A DNA stretch of 64,000 bases, from positions 447,852 to 511,851 of the forward strand of contig NZ_LWKZ01000026.1 in NCBI RefSeq assembly GCF_001905005.1, in the 5' to 3' direction. Source of the stretch: Streptomyces sp. CB02923. Lineage in GTDB: Bacteria; Actinomycetota; Actinomycetes; Streptomycetales; Streptomycetaceae. The notes below the pieces were generated by a model that was not told the origin of the DNA, made no database searches, and saw only the letters and a list, made by a program, of their open reading frames with translations. Positions 39,488 to 48,660 of this stretch are shown here, piece after piece. The translations under genes and the position numbers were made by a program. Each line of letters starts with the position of its first letter. Within the stretch, counting starts at the first letter, position 1.

Positions 39488-41098
39488 TCACCGGGAGTCG
39501 CCGCTGCCCAGCGACGGCAGGTACCGCGGTGCCCGCCAGGCGTCCAGGCGGTGTTCCACCGCGGCCCCCAGCGCCAGCAGCTCGGCGTCCTGGTGGTTTC
39601 CGGCCGTCAGGAGCAGGCCGACGGGCAGTTCGCCCACGGCCCCGGCGGGCACCGACAACGACGGGTACCCGGCGACGGCCGCGGGGGTGGAGGACGGGAT
39701 CACGTCATTGTCACCACGTGCGCAGTCGGTCGTCCACGCGGGCGGGTTCGTCGGCGCGGCGATGGCGTCCAGATGATGGGCGGCCAGGGTCTCGTCGATG
39801 GACCGCTGGGAGAGGTCCTTCAGCTCGGCGCGCATGGCGCGGTACTTCGGGTCGGTGGTGGGAGGCGCGGCGAGGGCCTGCTCGAACAGTTCCTGGCCCG
39901 CGAAGCAGGTGTGCTCGGCCGGATGGGTACGGTTGAACTCGATCAGTTCGGCGAGGTTCCGCGGGCCCTTGCGGGTGGCGAGGTAGGCGTCGATGTCCCG
40001 GTGGAATTCGCTGAGCAGGGCCGGGAATTCCAGTTCGGCGAGCCGATTCTGGTACGGGGGCGTCACCTCGACGACCTCGGCTCCCGCCTTGCGCAGCTTC
40101 GCCGCCGTACGGGTCATCACGGCGTCCACCTCGGCGCCGAGCGAGGGCAGCCGCCACAGGCCGATCCGTTTGCCGCGCAGTCCGCCGGGGTGCTTCGCCA
40201 CCTCCGCGAGGGCGCGGGTGGCGTCCTCATGGCGCCCGGTGTCCCCGCCGCTGAGCACCGAGAGGGTGAGCGCGGCGTCGGTGACGTTGCGTGCCATGGG
40301 CCCCGCGGTGTCCTGCTCGGCGGAGATCGGCACGACGCCTGCGCCGCTGACCAGGCCGAGGCTGGGTTTGTGGCCGACCACCCCGTTCATCCCGGCCGGG
40401 CACACGATGGAGCCGTCCGTCTCGGTACCGATCGCCACCTGCGACAGGGACGCGGCGAGCGCGGCGGCCGAACCGGAGGAGGAACCGCACGGGTTGCGGT
40501 CCAGTACGTACGGGTTGTGGGTCTGTCCGCCGACCGCCGACCAGCCGGACGTCGGCTTCGTCGCGCGGAAGTTCGCCCATTCCGACAGGTTGGTCTTGCC
40601 GAGGATCACCGCGCCCGCTTCCCGGAGTCTGGTCACCAGGGTGGCGTCGGTGTCCGGCGGGCTGCCGGCCAGGGCCAGCGATCCGGCCGTGGTGGGCATG
40701 TCGTGGGTGTCCACGTTGTCCTTGAGCAGGACGGGGATGCCGTCCAGCGGTCCCAGGGTGTCGCCGCGCCGGTGTCTGGCGTCGCTGGCGGCCGCCTGGC
40801 GCAGGGCCGTGGGGTCGGTGCGCAGGACCGCGTTGATCCTGGGGTTGACGGCCTTGATCCGTTGCAGGTAGGCCCGGGTCAGTGCCGAGGAGGTCAGCGA
40901 ACCGCCCGCCATCCGCGTCTGCAGCTCCGGGATCGTCACGGTGTCGAGATCGATGCCCGGCACCGGGGACGACCCGGCGGACGGCGGCGAACTGCCCGCT
41001 TCGGGCTCGGCGGCTGCCGCGCGGGGTGTCGGCCCGCTCGTAGCCAGGGAACTTGTGACCAGGACGGCAATCAGTGTGGCAACTCTCCGCTTCACCAT
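39488..41098 (-). CDS. Secreted amidase (amidase signature family)
   Basis: A 536-residue amidase with a signal peptide (VATLIAVLVTSSLA; cleavage near AAAA). The Ser-cisSer-Lys triad is visible: Lys in GIPVLLKDNVDT, Ser in IGTETDGSIVCPAG and the nucleophile region NPCGSSSGSAAALA. These enzymes hydrolyse amides; secreted actinobacterial forms act on small amides or peptides. The ATG at 41098 begins MVKRRV; no strong ribosome site is visible, and the frame is open upstream. It is a single gene. Confidence 0.88.
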   Translation of the reverse strand: MVKRRVATLIAVLVTSSLATSGPTPRAAAAEPEAGSSPPSAGSSPVPGIDLDTVTIPELQTRMAGGSLTSSALTRAYLQRIKAVNPRINAVLRTDPTALRQAAASDARHRRGDTLGPLDGIPVLLKDNVDTHDMPTTAGSLALAGSPPDTDATLVTRLREAGAVILGKTNLSEWANFRATKPTSGWSAVGGQTHNPYVLDRNPCGSSSGSAAALAASLSQVAIGTETDGSIVCPAGMNGVVGHKPSLGLVSGAGVVPISAEQDTAGPMARNVTDAALTLSVLSGGDTGRHEDATRALAEVAKHPGGLRGKRIGLWRLPSLGAEVDAVMTRTAAKLRKAGAEVVEVTPPYQNRLAELEFPALLSEFHRDIDAYLATRKGPRNLAELIEFNRTHPAEHTCFAGQELFEQALAAPPTTDPKYRAMRAELKDLSQRSIDETLAAHHLDAIAAPTNPPAWTTDCARGDNDVIPSSTPAAVAGYPSLSVPAGAVGELPVGLLLTAGNHQDAELLALGAAVEHRLDAWRAPRYLPSLGSGDSR

Positions 41099-41343
41099 GA
41101 GGGACAGCGGACTACACGGGGCGCTTCCGGCGCAAGAGCTTCGCTCCGCGTCCGCGTGCACGCCTTCGCGCCGGGCCACCGGTCCGGTCGGAGGCCCCCT
41201 GTGCCACCGGGGTCACCTGCGCTAATGTCTCGCGCCCGCCTGCGGTGGTGCTGAGGCAGCGCAATCCGGCCGGAAACACAGGGGGCTGGGTCCACCGGTG
41301 CCGAGGTGAAAACTGCAGTGAAGATCGACGGCCGTGCCTCTAG

Positions 41344-41487
41344 GTGTGCTGTCCCGGCACGTTGCCGAGTTGCAGGCTGATCACTCTCCGGGGCGTCAAC
41401 CGCCGCGGGATTTGCGGTGGTTACGGCAACGTCTGCGTGGATGCCGAGGTCAAGCGGTACCTGGCCACCGGGGGCCTCTTCAGGTGA
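41344..41487 (+). pseudogene. C-terminal fragment of a TAP-family alpha/beta hydrolase
   Basis: In one frame this stretch reads LPSCRLITLRGVNRRG, then YGNVCVDAEVKRYLATG and stop. It resembles the end of secreted tripeptidyl aminopeptidase-like hydrolases (SRLxTLxGVNRHG, GNxCVDxxVNxYLxTG). The nucleophile domain is missing upstream, where a stop at 41341 closes the frame. I infer a decayed remnant. The rest of the 41099-41519 gap shows no gene. Confidence 0.55.
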
Positions 41488-41519
41488 CTGACCGGGCCCG
41501 GGTCCGGTTTCGGGTCGTA

Positions 41520-42146
41520 TCAGGTCGTGGCTGTCCAGGCGAGGCGGGTGGCGAGCAGTAGGATTGCGCCGTTTCCGGTCGCGGCCAGGGTCAGGCGGCC
41601 CCGTTTGCCGGTGAGGATGCGTCCGAGCAGGGCGCCGCCCGCGGCGAGTAGTGCCTGCCAGCTGGCCGAGGCGGCGAAGGCGGCGGCCACGAAGACCGCA
41701 CCGGCGGCGGTCGAGGGGGAAGTGGTCTGACGGCCGATGACCAGGGCGCCGAAGTAGACGACCGTGACCGGGTTGAGAAGCGTCAGCCCGACCAGGCTGG
41801 TGTAGGTGCGTAGCGGGGACGTGCTGGTGGCCGGTGCCCCAGGGTCTTGCGTCCGGTGTGCGCGCACTGCGGCCGTCAGACCGCGCAGGGCGATGAGTAC
41901 GAGTACCGCCGCGCTGACGAGTTGCATGGGGCGGGCGACGGAGACGAGCGCGTGGGCGAGCGCGGCGCCGCCGACTACGGCGATGAGCGCGTACAGCCCG
42001 TCCGCGGTGGCGACGCCGAGTGCGGCTGCCATGCCCTGGCGCAGCGAGACCCGGGCGGAGAGCGTGACGATGAGGACCGCCATGGCTCCCACCGGCATGG
42101 CGATGCCGTAGCCGGCGAGCAGTCCGGTCAGGAGCGCGTCGGTCAT
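41520..42146 (-). CDS. LysE family amino acid exporter
   Basis: A 208-residue membrane protein with six hydrophobic segments. The first is GLLAGYGIAMPVGAMAVLIV, a variant of the LysE/RhtB N-terminal motif, and TSLVGLTLLNPVTVVYFGAL near residue 125 is typical. It should export amino acids or derivatives. It lies downstream of a LysR gene on the same strand (gap of 196 bases), a common pair, although such regulators are usually divergent. Confidence 0.85.
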   Translation of the reverse strand: MTDALLTGLLAGYGIAMPVGAMAVLIVTLSARVSLRQGMAAALGVATADGLYALIAVVGGAALAHALVSVARPMQLVSAAVLVLIALRGLTAAVRAHRTQDPGAPATSTSPLRTYTSLVGLTLLNPVTVVYFGALVIGRQTTSPSTAAGAVFVAAAFAASASWQALLAAGGALLGRILTGKRGRLTLAATGNGAILLLATRLAWTATT

Positions 42147-42342
42147 CTTCGTTCGGCGGAACGCGTGGAGTTCCGTTTGTGGAAGGGCTCGGCCATGTTG
42201 CTCAGCGTCCCATGGGGTGCCCGGCGGGTGGGGCCGGATGTCGCCATGCCTCTTCGGGCCGCGGATCGCCGCAGCCCACCGGTCCGCCATGCCTCCTCGG
42301 ACCGCGGACCGCGGACCGCGGCTGGCCATCGGCCCGCCATGC

Positions 42343-43224
42343 CTACGCGCTCGCGGCCTTGGCGGTTTTCCCCGTGGCCAGGACCTGGCGGGCGAGGGCG
42401 AGCAGGTCCGGGACGGCCGGGTGTCCCGGGCCCTCGCGCCAGGCGAGGACGACGAGGACGGGAGGTGCGTCCGCGAGCGGGCGGTGGACCAGCGAGGGGT
42501 GCATGTGGTTGCTCGGGGTGGCCGACGTGGAGATGCCCACGGAGCGGCCCGCGGCGATGGCGATGAGCCACTCGTCGGTGTTGGTCACCTCGACCGCCGC
42601 GACCGGCCGGGCCGTTGGCGGCCACAGGTCCATCGTCGTGGTGCCGGAGACGGTGTTGAGGGCGATCGTGTACGCGGCGAGGTCCGCCAGGGTGATCCGG
42701 GGCAGAGCCGCCAGCGGGCTGTCCGCCGGCATGACCACCACCCGTTCCTCCGACATCAGCGGTTCCGTGCGGAGTCCTACCGCGGTGACGTCGCCGCGCA
42801 GCAGGGCCGCGTCGGTCCTGCCCTGAGTGAGGCCCGCCGTACGGTCGTCGATGCGGAGCAGTTCCAGTGGCGTGCCGGGGCGTGTCTCGTCCCAGCGGCG
42901 CAGCAGCGGGACGGTGTGGTCGCCGAGTGCCGCCCAGGTGTGGCCGAGGCGCAGCGGCCAGTGGTGCAGTCCGCGAGGGTCGAGGGCGGTATCGGCGGCG
43001 GCGAGGGCTGCGCGGGCCTTGTCGCGGAACATGCGGCCCTCGGCGGTCAGTTCGAGGTGGTGCGTGGAACGGTCCACGAGCCGGGCGCCCAGGTGGTCCT
43101 CAAGTTGGCGCAGGGTGCGGGAGAGCGCCGGCTGGCCGACGTGGAGGCGGGCGGCGGCGCGGGTGACGTTGCCTTCATCGGCGATGGCGACAAAAGCGCG
43201 CAGGTGCCGCAGCTCGATGGTCAT
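42343..43224 (-). CDS. LysR family transcriptional regulator
   Basis: A 293-residue LysR protein. Residues 1-60 form the winged helix (LRHLRAFVAIADEGNVTRAAARLHVGQPALSRTLRQLE), and residues about 90-290 the effector domain. TATGCT lies close before the ATG with no ribosome site, so the mRNA may be leaderless. The downstream LysE exporter is the likely target. In the gap to lysE the element CGCCATGCCT is repeated three times. Confidence 0.9.
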   Translation of the reverse strand: MTIELRHLRAFVAIADEGNVTRAAARLHVGQPALSRTLRQLEDHLGARLVDRSTHHLELTAEGRMFRDKARAALAAADTALDPRGLHHWPLRLGHTWAALGDHTVPLLRRWDETRPGTPLELLRIDDRTAGLTQGRTDAALLRGDVTAVGLRTEPLMSEERVVVMPADSPLAALPRITLADLAAYTIALNTVSGTTTMDLWPPTARPVAAVEVTNTDEWLIAIAAGRSVGISTSATPSNHMHPSLVHRPLADAPPVLVVLAWREGPGHPAVPDLLALARQVLATGKTAKAASA

Positions 43225-43364
43225 GTATCGGAAGCATAACCGGCCCGGTCCTGGCGTTTGGCGGGGCGGCGACCGGCCGTATTCCGCTGGGGGCGGCGGT
43301 CGCGTAAGTGGTCATGACGCCGCCCGGCGCGCTGTCGCGCTGTCGCACCGGGCGGCGTACGGGC

Positions 43365-44402
43365 TCAGTGCGTCGCGAGGTCCACGATGCGCTGGATCAG
43401 GTCGGGGTAGGTCCAGCCCGCCCCGGCCGCCGCGAGCGGGACCAGGCTCGTCGCCGTCAGGCCCGGGAGGGCGTTCACTTCGAGGCACATCGGCTCGCCG
43501 GCGGCGTCGCAGCGGAAGTCGGCGCGCGAGTACGTGTCGCTGCCGAATCCCAGGGCACGGTGCGCGCGCAGAGCCGACTCCCGCAGCCGGGACGCGAAGT
43601 CGTCCGGGATCCGCGCCGGGCACACCTCGCCGGCCGCCCCGGGCTGGTACTTGGCCGCGTAATCGAAGACCGGTGCCGTCAGCTCGATCTCGATCACGGG
43701 AAGCGCCTGCTCGCCGAGCACGGCCACGGTGAACTCCCGCCCCGGCAGGAACGGTTCCACCAGCAGGTCCTCACCGTCGGAGCGCACTTCGGCGGCGATC
43801 TGCTCCAACTGCGACAGCGAGTCGACCCGGTGGACCGACACGCTCGAACCGTCCGCGGCCGGCTTGGCCACCACCGGTCCGGCCGACACCAGCCGTCGCA
43901 CGTACTGCGGCACCTCGGACGCCCCGGGCCGCCACAGTGCCCGCTCGGCCACCGGCAGACCTGCCGCGGACAACACCGCCTGCGTCCGGCCCTTGTGCCA
44001 CGCGGCCGCGCAGGTCGCACTGTCCGCGCCGGTGAACGGCACACCGGCCATCTCCAGCAGCGCCTGTACGTGCCCGTCCTCGCCCCAGCCGCCGTGCAGC
44101 GCGAGGAACACCAGGTCGGCGCCGCGCAGCAGTTCCAGGACCGGGCCGCCGGTGAGGGCGGCGTACATGTGCGACCGGAGCCGTTGCCGGTCCGAGCGGG
44201 ACGGCGGCTCCTTGCCGACCACGACCCCGTCGACCACGTCACCGGGGCGCAGCGGACCGGCCAGGACCGGCTCCGCGGCGGCCGGGTCGACCAGTACCAC
44301 CTCGTGCTCCCGCTCCAGCAGGGCCCGGGTGGCCGACCAGCCGGAGGCCAGCGAGACGTCTCGCTCCGAACTCTCTCCACCACACAAGATGACAACACGC
44401 AT
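43365..44402 (-). CDS. D-alanine--D-alanine ligase family protein
   Basis: A 345-residue ATP-grasp ligase. The N-terminus has CGGESSERDVSLASG, near the EHEVS motif of Ddl. FLALHGGWGEDGHVQALLE and the terminal CLEVNALPGLTATSL are diagnostic. FDYAAKY keeps the Tyr linked to D-Ala-D-Ala rather than depsipeptide products. It stands alone, away from any mur cluster, so it may be a second copy with an accessory role such as antibiotic self-protection or D-amino acid dipeptide synthesis. The start at ATG 44402 has a weak ribosome site. Confidence 0.85.
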   Translation of the reverse strand: MRVVILCGGESSERDVSLASGWSATRALLEREHEVVLVDPAAAEPVLAGPLRPGDVVDGVVVGKEPPSRSDRQRLRSHMYAALTGGPVLELLRGADLVFLALHGGWGEDGHVQALLEMAGVPFTGADSATCAAAWHKGRTQAVLSAAGLPVAERALWRPGASEVPQYVRRLVSAGPVVAKPAADGSSVSVHRVDSLSQLEQIAAEVRSDGEDLLVEPFLPGREFTVAVLGEQALPVIEIELTAPVFDYAAKYQPGAAGEVCPARIPDDFASRLRESALRAHRALGFGSDTYSRADFRCDAAGEPMCLEVNALPGLTATSLVPLAAAGAGWTYPDLIQRIVDLATH

Positions 44403-44527
44403 ACCGGGAGTCTGCCGCACGCGCACGGCGCACGCCCGTACCCGCGCGCCGCGTCGCCGTCGCACGCGCCACCGGGCGGTCGGACGGTCGGGCGGAGTGG
44501 GGCTCGTGCGTCATCTCCAGTGGCCGA

Positions 44528-44577
44528 GCCGGGGCGGGCCGTGAAGGTCACGCACGGGGACACGGGCCCGCCCCGGC
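44528..44577 (-). terminator. Terminator of the HtaA-like gene
   Basis: GCCGGGGCGGGCC (44528-44540) pairs with GGCCCGCCCCGGC (44565-44577) around a 24-base loop, just past the leftward gene's stop. Confidence 0.6.
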
Positions 44578-44588
44578 CGGCAGTCAGC

Positions 44589-44622
44589 GGCCGTGGCCGG
44601 TCACTGGCCGCGGCCGGTCACT
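44589..44622 (-). repeat. 17-bp duplication at the HtaA-like stop codon
   Basis: GGCCGTGGCCGGTCACT and GGCCGCGGCCGGTCACT are adjacent. The second contains the stop codon (44618-44620) of the secreted protein gene. Confidence 0.7.
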
Positions 44623-45301
44623 GGTGGACGTCGAACGTCGTCCGGGCCGGGCGGAGGGTGTGGGACGGGTGCGGCAGGCGGACGTCCGCCGTGCCGGTGC
44701 CCTCGAAGAGCCGCTCGCCCGCCTTGACCGGCGCGACACCGAAAGCGCTCTTGAAGGATGCGGCGCCCTGGCTGGTCAGCGTGAAGGTGACGCGCGCGGT
44801 GACCTTGCCGGAGGAGACCCGTACCTGCTTGCGGTCCAGGGTGAACGCCAGGAACGCCGCCCTGGCGGGCCGGGTGCCCCGGACGTCCCCGGAGACCCGT
44901 CCGGTGGCGAAGTCCGCCTTCAGGTGGTTGACCCGCAGGTAACGGCCGCCGCGCGTGAACTCGAAACCTCCGTCGAAGCGCAGCTCGCCCTTGGAGAGGC
45001 TGCGGTTGAACGTCCCGCCGGTGATCGGCGTGGTGACGCACCTCCGCTCGCGGGTTCCGGAGAGCCGGGCCGGGCGGACGGCGTTGAGCCGTACGTGCGC
45101 CTTGGCGAGGGCGCGGTGGGCCCCCGGTGCCAGGCAGAACTCACCGTTGCCCTGGCCCACCCGGGTCAGATCCCCCTGGGGCGCGGGCACCGGGCGCGGG
45201 CTCTCCGGGGCGGCGGCCAGCGAGATGCTGCCGCCCAGTGGCGCGGTGAGGGCGAGCGCGGTCACACAGGCCGTGGTCAGCAGGCGGCGCGGTGCGGACA
45301 T
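44618..45301 (-). CDS. Secreted protein, HtaA-like domain
   Basis: A 227-residue secreted protein with signal peptide LLTTACVTALALTAPLGG. The core (about residues 85-215) has GGTFNRSLSKGELRFDGGFEFTRGG and VSGDVRG strands that resemble HtaA-type domains, known in haem uptake or surface display. The usual haem ligands are not evident, so this is tentative. It has two Cys before the domain (EFCLAPG, RRCVTT). It is divergent from the DUF4142 gene. Confidence 0.6.
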   Translation of the reverse strand: MSAPRRLLTTACVTALALTAPLGGSISLAAAPESPRPVPAPQGDLTRVGQGNGEFCLAPGAHRALAKAHVRLNAVRPARLSGTRERRCVTTPITGGTFNRSLSKGELRFDGGFEFTRGGRYLRVNHLKADFATGRVSGDVRGTRPARAAFLAFTLDRKQVRVSSGKVTARVTFTLTSQGAASFKSAFGVAPVKAGERLFEGTGTADVRLPHPSHTLRPARTTFDVHQ

Positions 45302-45698
45302 GGGGACGTCTCCTTCACGTACGGCTGCGGTCGGCCGCGGCTGACCGGCAGCGTTGCTGTGTTTGCTGAAGGTATTGACGTTCCGCTGTCCTTGGTGACG
45401 CTCAGCGCATCAAATCACCCGATTGCCGCGTATTTTGTGGTGTGTCGCCCCGGGATTCACGGGCCGCAAGGGCGTAAAGGGGTACGGGGCGGCGCGAGGG
45501 GTGCAGCGAGCGCGGCCCGCACCAGCGGCCGACGCACCGGCAGCGCCCAGTACGGATCGACGCGGCCCGGCGCGGCCCGGCATCCTAGCAAGCGGACTCC
45601 GCCGTGGCGGTTCTTTGTGCGGTTGGCGCCAACAAGGCGAAGGCCGCCCGGCACCGCATTAGCGTCCTCTTTCCCGTCACCCGGAGAAGGAGGACACC
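45302..45698. other. Divergent promoter region without a gene
   Basis: About 400 bases between the leftward HtaA-like and rightward DUF4142 genes. TTGACG at about 45376-45381 is a possible -35. A GCGCGGCCCG repeat lies near 45560. The short open frames have no ribosome sites or family similarity. Confidence 0.45.
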
Positions 45699-46412
45699 TT
45701 GCGAAGCGTCGGACGGCGGCGTTCGGTGATCGGCGGTGTCCGGTCGCGATTCTCGGTGGGGACCGGGCTGGTCATTGCCGGGCTTTCCCTCACGGCCGTG
45801 GCCATCCTGCTGCCGGTGCAGCTTTTCGCGAGCAGTGGCAGCGCCGCGGACAGTTCCGCTCCCGCCGCGCAGGACGACGGGCTCGGGGTGTGGAACACGC
45901 CGTCTGGTCCGCTGTCACCGCTCGACCGTGAATTCGTCAGGAAGGTACGGCAGGCCGGGTTGTGGGAACTCCCCGCGGGGCGGCAGGCGTTGCGACGCGG
46001 AACGCGGCAGGCTGTCCAGCACGCGGGCCGGCATTTGATGGAAGGGCACACCGATCTCAATCAGCGTGCAGCCGACGCGGCCCGCACCCTGGCCATCACG
46101 CTCCCCGGGCAGCCGACCGGTGAGCAGCAGGGCTGGCTCGCCCAGCTCGACGCGGCCGAAGGTGACGCTTACGAGCGGCTGTTCGCGAATCTGGCGCGCC
46201 GCGCACACGGCAAGGTCTTCTCCCTCGTCGCCCAAGTGCGGTCAGGCACCCGCAATTCCGTGATCCGGGATCTGGCCACGCGTGCCAACAACGTCGTCCT
46301 CGATCACATAACAGCTCTGGAACAGACCGGACTGGTCGACTTCGGCGCACTCGCCGACGGACCGGCAACCGGCGGGCCCGGTACGGCTACGGTGGCGCCG
46401 CCGCCCGCGTGA
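45699..46412 (+). CDS. DUF4142 exported/membrane-anchored protein
   Basis: A 237-residue protein starting at TTG 45699 with AAGGAGG five bases upstream, the best ribosome site near. A single N-terminal hydrophobic segment (GLVIAGLSLTAVAILLPV) is followed by a DUF4142 helical domain from about residue 70 to 215 (LSPLDREFVRKVRQAGLWELPAG and HTDLNQRA). DUF4142 proteins are ferritin-like four-helix bundles that are usually periplasmic or outside the membrane; their role is unknown. Confidence 0.82.
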   Translation: MRSVGRRRSVIGGVRSRFSVGTGLVIAGLSLTAVAILLPVQLFASSGSAADSSAPAAQDDGLGVWNTPSGPLSPLDREFVRKVRQAGLWELPAGRQALRRGTRQAVQHAGRHLMEGHTDLNQRAADAARTLAITLPGQPTGEQQGWLAQLDAAEGDAYERLFANLARRAHGKVFSLVAQVRSGTRNSVIRDLATRANNVVLDHITALEQTGLVDFGALADGPATGGPGTATVAPPPA

Positions 46413-46473
46413 TCCCGTCGCGTACGGGAGGTGGACTTCCGTCTCCGTCGCGTTTCCACAGGGTTTCAATTCC

Positions 46474-46532
46474 CAGGACCGCATCTCCCAGAACCGCATC
46501 TCCCAGGGCCACATTCCGCAGACCGCATTCCG
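46474..46532 (+). repeat. 15-bp repeat, about 4 units
   Basis: CAGGACCGCATCTCC and close copies at 46489, 46504 and 46519 lie between the DUF4142 and DUF1996 genes. The last copy is 14 bases. Confidence 0.75.
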
Positions 46533-46570
46533 CAGGAACGGTGAACCGCGAAGTGAAGCGAAGTGATGAC

Positions 46571-48070
46571 ATGAAACGGCAGAAGCAGAACCAGAAGCAG
46601 AATCAGAAGCAGAATCGGATACCGGCGTGGGCGCCGCGTCCGCACAAGAGGACGCGCCTGTCGAAGCGGAGCGGAGCGCTGATCGTCGCGGCGCTGGCCG
46701 CGTGCGGCGGTACGGCACTGATCGCCGCACAGGCGCTGGCCGGTACCGGCGGCCCCGGCACCGCCCGGCCCGAACTCTCCGGCGAAGGCGGCACGGGAGG
46801 CCCGGGAGGCCGCCCCCCAGGCACCGCGCCCAGCCGGACGATCAGCTGCCCGGACGTAGGGCAACGGCTGCGCAGCCTCCCGGCGCAGGCGGCGCCCGAA
46901 GTGAACCGGAACCTGGGGCAACTGGAAGCACAGGTGGCACGGGCGTTCCAGCGGTGGTCGGCCGCCCCCGGCACACAGGGCCGGGTGCTGGGCGCGCTGG
47001 AGCGGGACCGCAGTGCCGCCATCGGGCGCATCACGGACGCCCTGCGCCGGGCCGGTGAACAGCCCACCGCACTCGACCGGCTGAGCGCGTGCCGGACGAC
47101 GGAGATATCCGCCGCAGCGCAGAGCGCTCCCCGCGGCTCGCAGGACGGAAACAGTGCGGACAACGGACCTTTCCGCGACGACTTCGTCGACATCACCACC
47201 GTACGGCCGAACGACCGGAACGGCAGAGCCCAGAACGGCGGAGCTCAGGACGGCAGCACCCAGGACGGGCAGGGCGGTTCCTTCCGGTCGGAATGCGGGC
47301 GCAACGAGAACGGGCACAACAATCCGGACAACCTGATCGTGGCGCCGGGCGTGAGCAACGGCGCCCACCACATGCACGACTACGTCGGAAATCTGGAGAC
47401 GGACGCGTTCTCCTCCGACAACGAACTGGCGCGGGCGGACACGACCTGTGGCAACGGGGACAGGTCCACCTATTACTGGCCGGTGCTGCGGCTGCGGGAC
47501 AACGGCCGGGAGCGGGACGCCGACGCGCCCGGCGGCGGGCAGGACGGCAATGTGGGCACGATCCTGCGTCCCGTCGATGTGTCGCTGACCTTCGACGGGA
47601 ACGGAGCGGGAGAGGTGACCGCCATGCCGCCTTTCCTGCGGAACCTCACCGGTGACGCGAAAGCGCTGACGAACGGGCCGTCCCAGGCGCACGCCTCGTG
47701 GAGCTGCACCGGTTTCGAGGACCGGCAGTTGCGGAACAAATATCCGCTCTGTCCCCGGGGCAGCGAGGTCGTCCGGTCGCTGGAATTTCCCAGTTGCTGG
47801 GACGGGCGCAACATCGACAGCGCCAATCACCGTACGCATGTGGTCTTTCCGGGCGGGAACGGGCGGTGTCGGAACGGCTTTCGGGCCATTCCCCGGCTGG
47901 TGCAGCGGCTGACCTACACCGTTCCCCCGGGCACGCTGTACGCGGTGGACAGTTTTCCCGACCAGTTGCACAACCCGGTCACGGACCACGGCGATTTCAT
48001 CAACCTGATGCCGCAGCGTCTGATGCGCAAGGCCGTGGACTGCATCAATTCCGGCCGTGAGTGCCGCTGA
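46571..48070 (+). CDS. DUF1996 secreted protein
   Basis: A 499-residue protein. The N-terminus has three QKQN repeats (12-base units 46580-46615), a basic stretch and then a signal-anchor helix (GALIVAALAACGGTALIAAQ). A helical middle (about 100-190) and a Gly/Asn/Gln linker lead to a C-terminal DUF1996 domain (about 240-490) with SNGAHHMHDYVGN, STYYWPVLR, CPRGSEVVRSLEFPSCWDG and FPGGNGRCRNGF. Such domains occur in secreted fungal and actinobacterial proteins with unknown or carbohydrate-linked roles. I use the ATG at 46571. It is followed 16 bases later by a small secreted protein gene. Confidence 0.82.
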   Translation: MKRQKQNQKQNQKQNRIPAWAPRPHKRTRLSKRSGALIVAALAACGGTALIAAQALAGTGGPGTARPELSGEGGTGGPGGRPPGTAPSRTISCPDVGQRLRSLPAQAAPEVNRNLGQLEAQVARAFQRWSAAPGTQGRVLGALERDRSAAIGRITDALRRAGEQPTALDRLSACRTTEISAAAQSAPRGSQDGNSADNGPFRDDFVDITTVRPNDRNGRAQNGGAQDGSTQDGQGGSFRSECGRNENGHNNPDNLIVAPGVSNGAHHMHDYVGNLETDAFSSDNELARADTTCGNGDRSTYYWPVLRLRDNGRERDADAPGGGQDGNVGTILRPVDVSLTFDGNGAGEVTAMPPFLRNLTGDAKALTNGPSQAHASWSCTGFEDRQLRNKYPLCPRGSEVVRSLEFPSCWDGRNIDSANHRTHVVFPGGNGRCRNGFRAIPRLVQRLTYTVPPGTLYAVDSFPDQLHNPVTDHGDFINLMPQRLMRKAVDCINSGRECR

Positions 48071-48086
48071 AAGGGAGGGCCTTCCC

Positions 48087-48572
48087 ATGAGGTTTCCGTC
48101 CGGGCCGACGCTTCCCCTCCTCGCGGCGGGTGCCCTGTCCTGTGCGATCGTCGTGACCGGCTACGCGAACGGCGGTCCCGCCCCGCCCGCGCAGCCCGCC
48201 CGGCACACCGCGCCCACCGCTCCCCCGCCTCACCCGCCCGGCCCGTCGACCACCTCGCCCGCGCAGCCCGCCCAGCCCGCTTCCATGGCCCGGATCGCCT
48301 CCGCCCTCGGCTGCCGCGCCGACGTCATCATCGAGGCCCAGGAGCTGCGAGAAGGCGGCTGCACCACCGGCGCCGGTGTCTTCCGCATCCTGACCTTCAG
48401 CAGTGACGGCAAGAAACGCGCATGGCTCACCGAGGCCCAGGCGTACGGGGGCACCTACCTCGTCGGCACCCGCTGGTCGGTCACCGGCCCTTCCCGGAGC
48501 GCGCTGCTGCCGCTGCGGCGCGCCCTGGGCGGCACCATCGAGTCGGGCACCGGACACGGCCACACCCCCTGA
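48087..48572 (+). CDS. Small secreted protein, partner of DUF1996
   Basis: A 161-residue protein with a signal peptide (PLLAAGALSCAIVVTGYA) and a Pro/Ala linker. The mature domain (about residues 70-155) has two Cys (LGCRADV and GGCTTG) and KKRAWLTEAQAYGGTYLVG. AAGGGAGG precedes the ATG at 48087. Adjacent to and probably co-transcribed with the DUF1996 gene. I do not recognise a function. Confidence 0.75.
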   Translation: MRFPSGPTLPLLAAGALSCAIVVTGYANGGPAPPAQPARHTAPTAPPPHPPGPSTTSPAQPAQPASMARIASALGCRADVIIEAQELREGGCTTGAGVFRILTFSSDGKKRAWLTEAQAYGGTYLVGTRWSVTGPSRSALLPLRRALGGTIESGTGHGHTP

Positions 48573-48630
48573 CGGCACCGAGCCGCAGCCAGCGACGGCA
48601 CCGAGCCGCGGCGCGCCCCTCCCCGATCGT

Positions 48631-48660
48631 GCCGTCCCGCCCGCGCCAGGGCGGGACGGC
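48631..48660 (+). terminator. Intrinsic-type terminator
   Basis: GCCGTCCCGCCC (48631-48642) pairs with GGGCGGGACGGC (48649-48660). It ends the DUF1996 operon. Confidence 0.85.

Noticed and set aside
41334..41561. 75-residue rightward frame as a gene
   Set aside because: It runs in a different frame from the hydrolase remnant and has no ribosome site or similarity.
45423..45662. Small frames in the divergent HtaA/DUF4142 gap
   Set aside because: No ribosome site, no similarity, and Arg/Ala-rich composition typical of non-coding GC-rich DNA.
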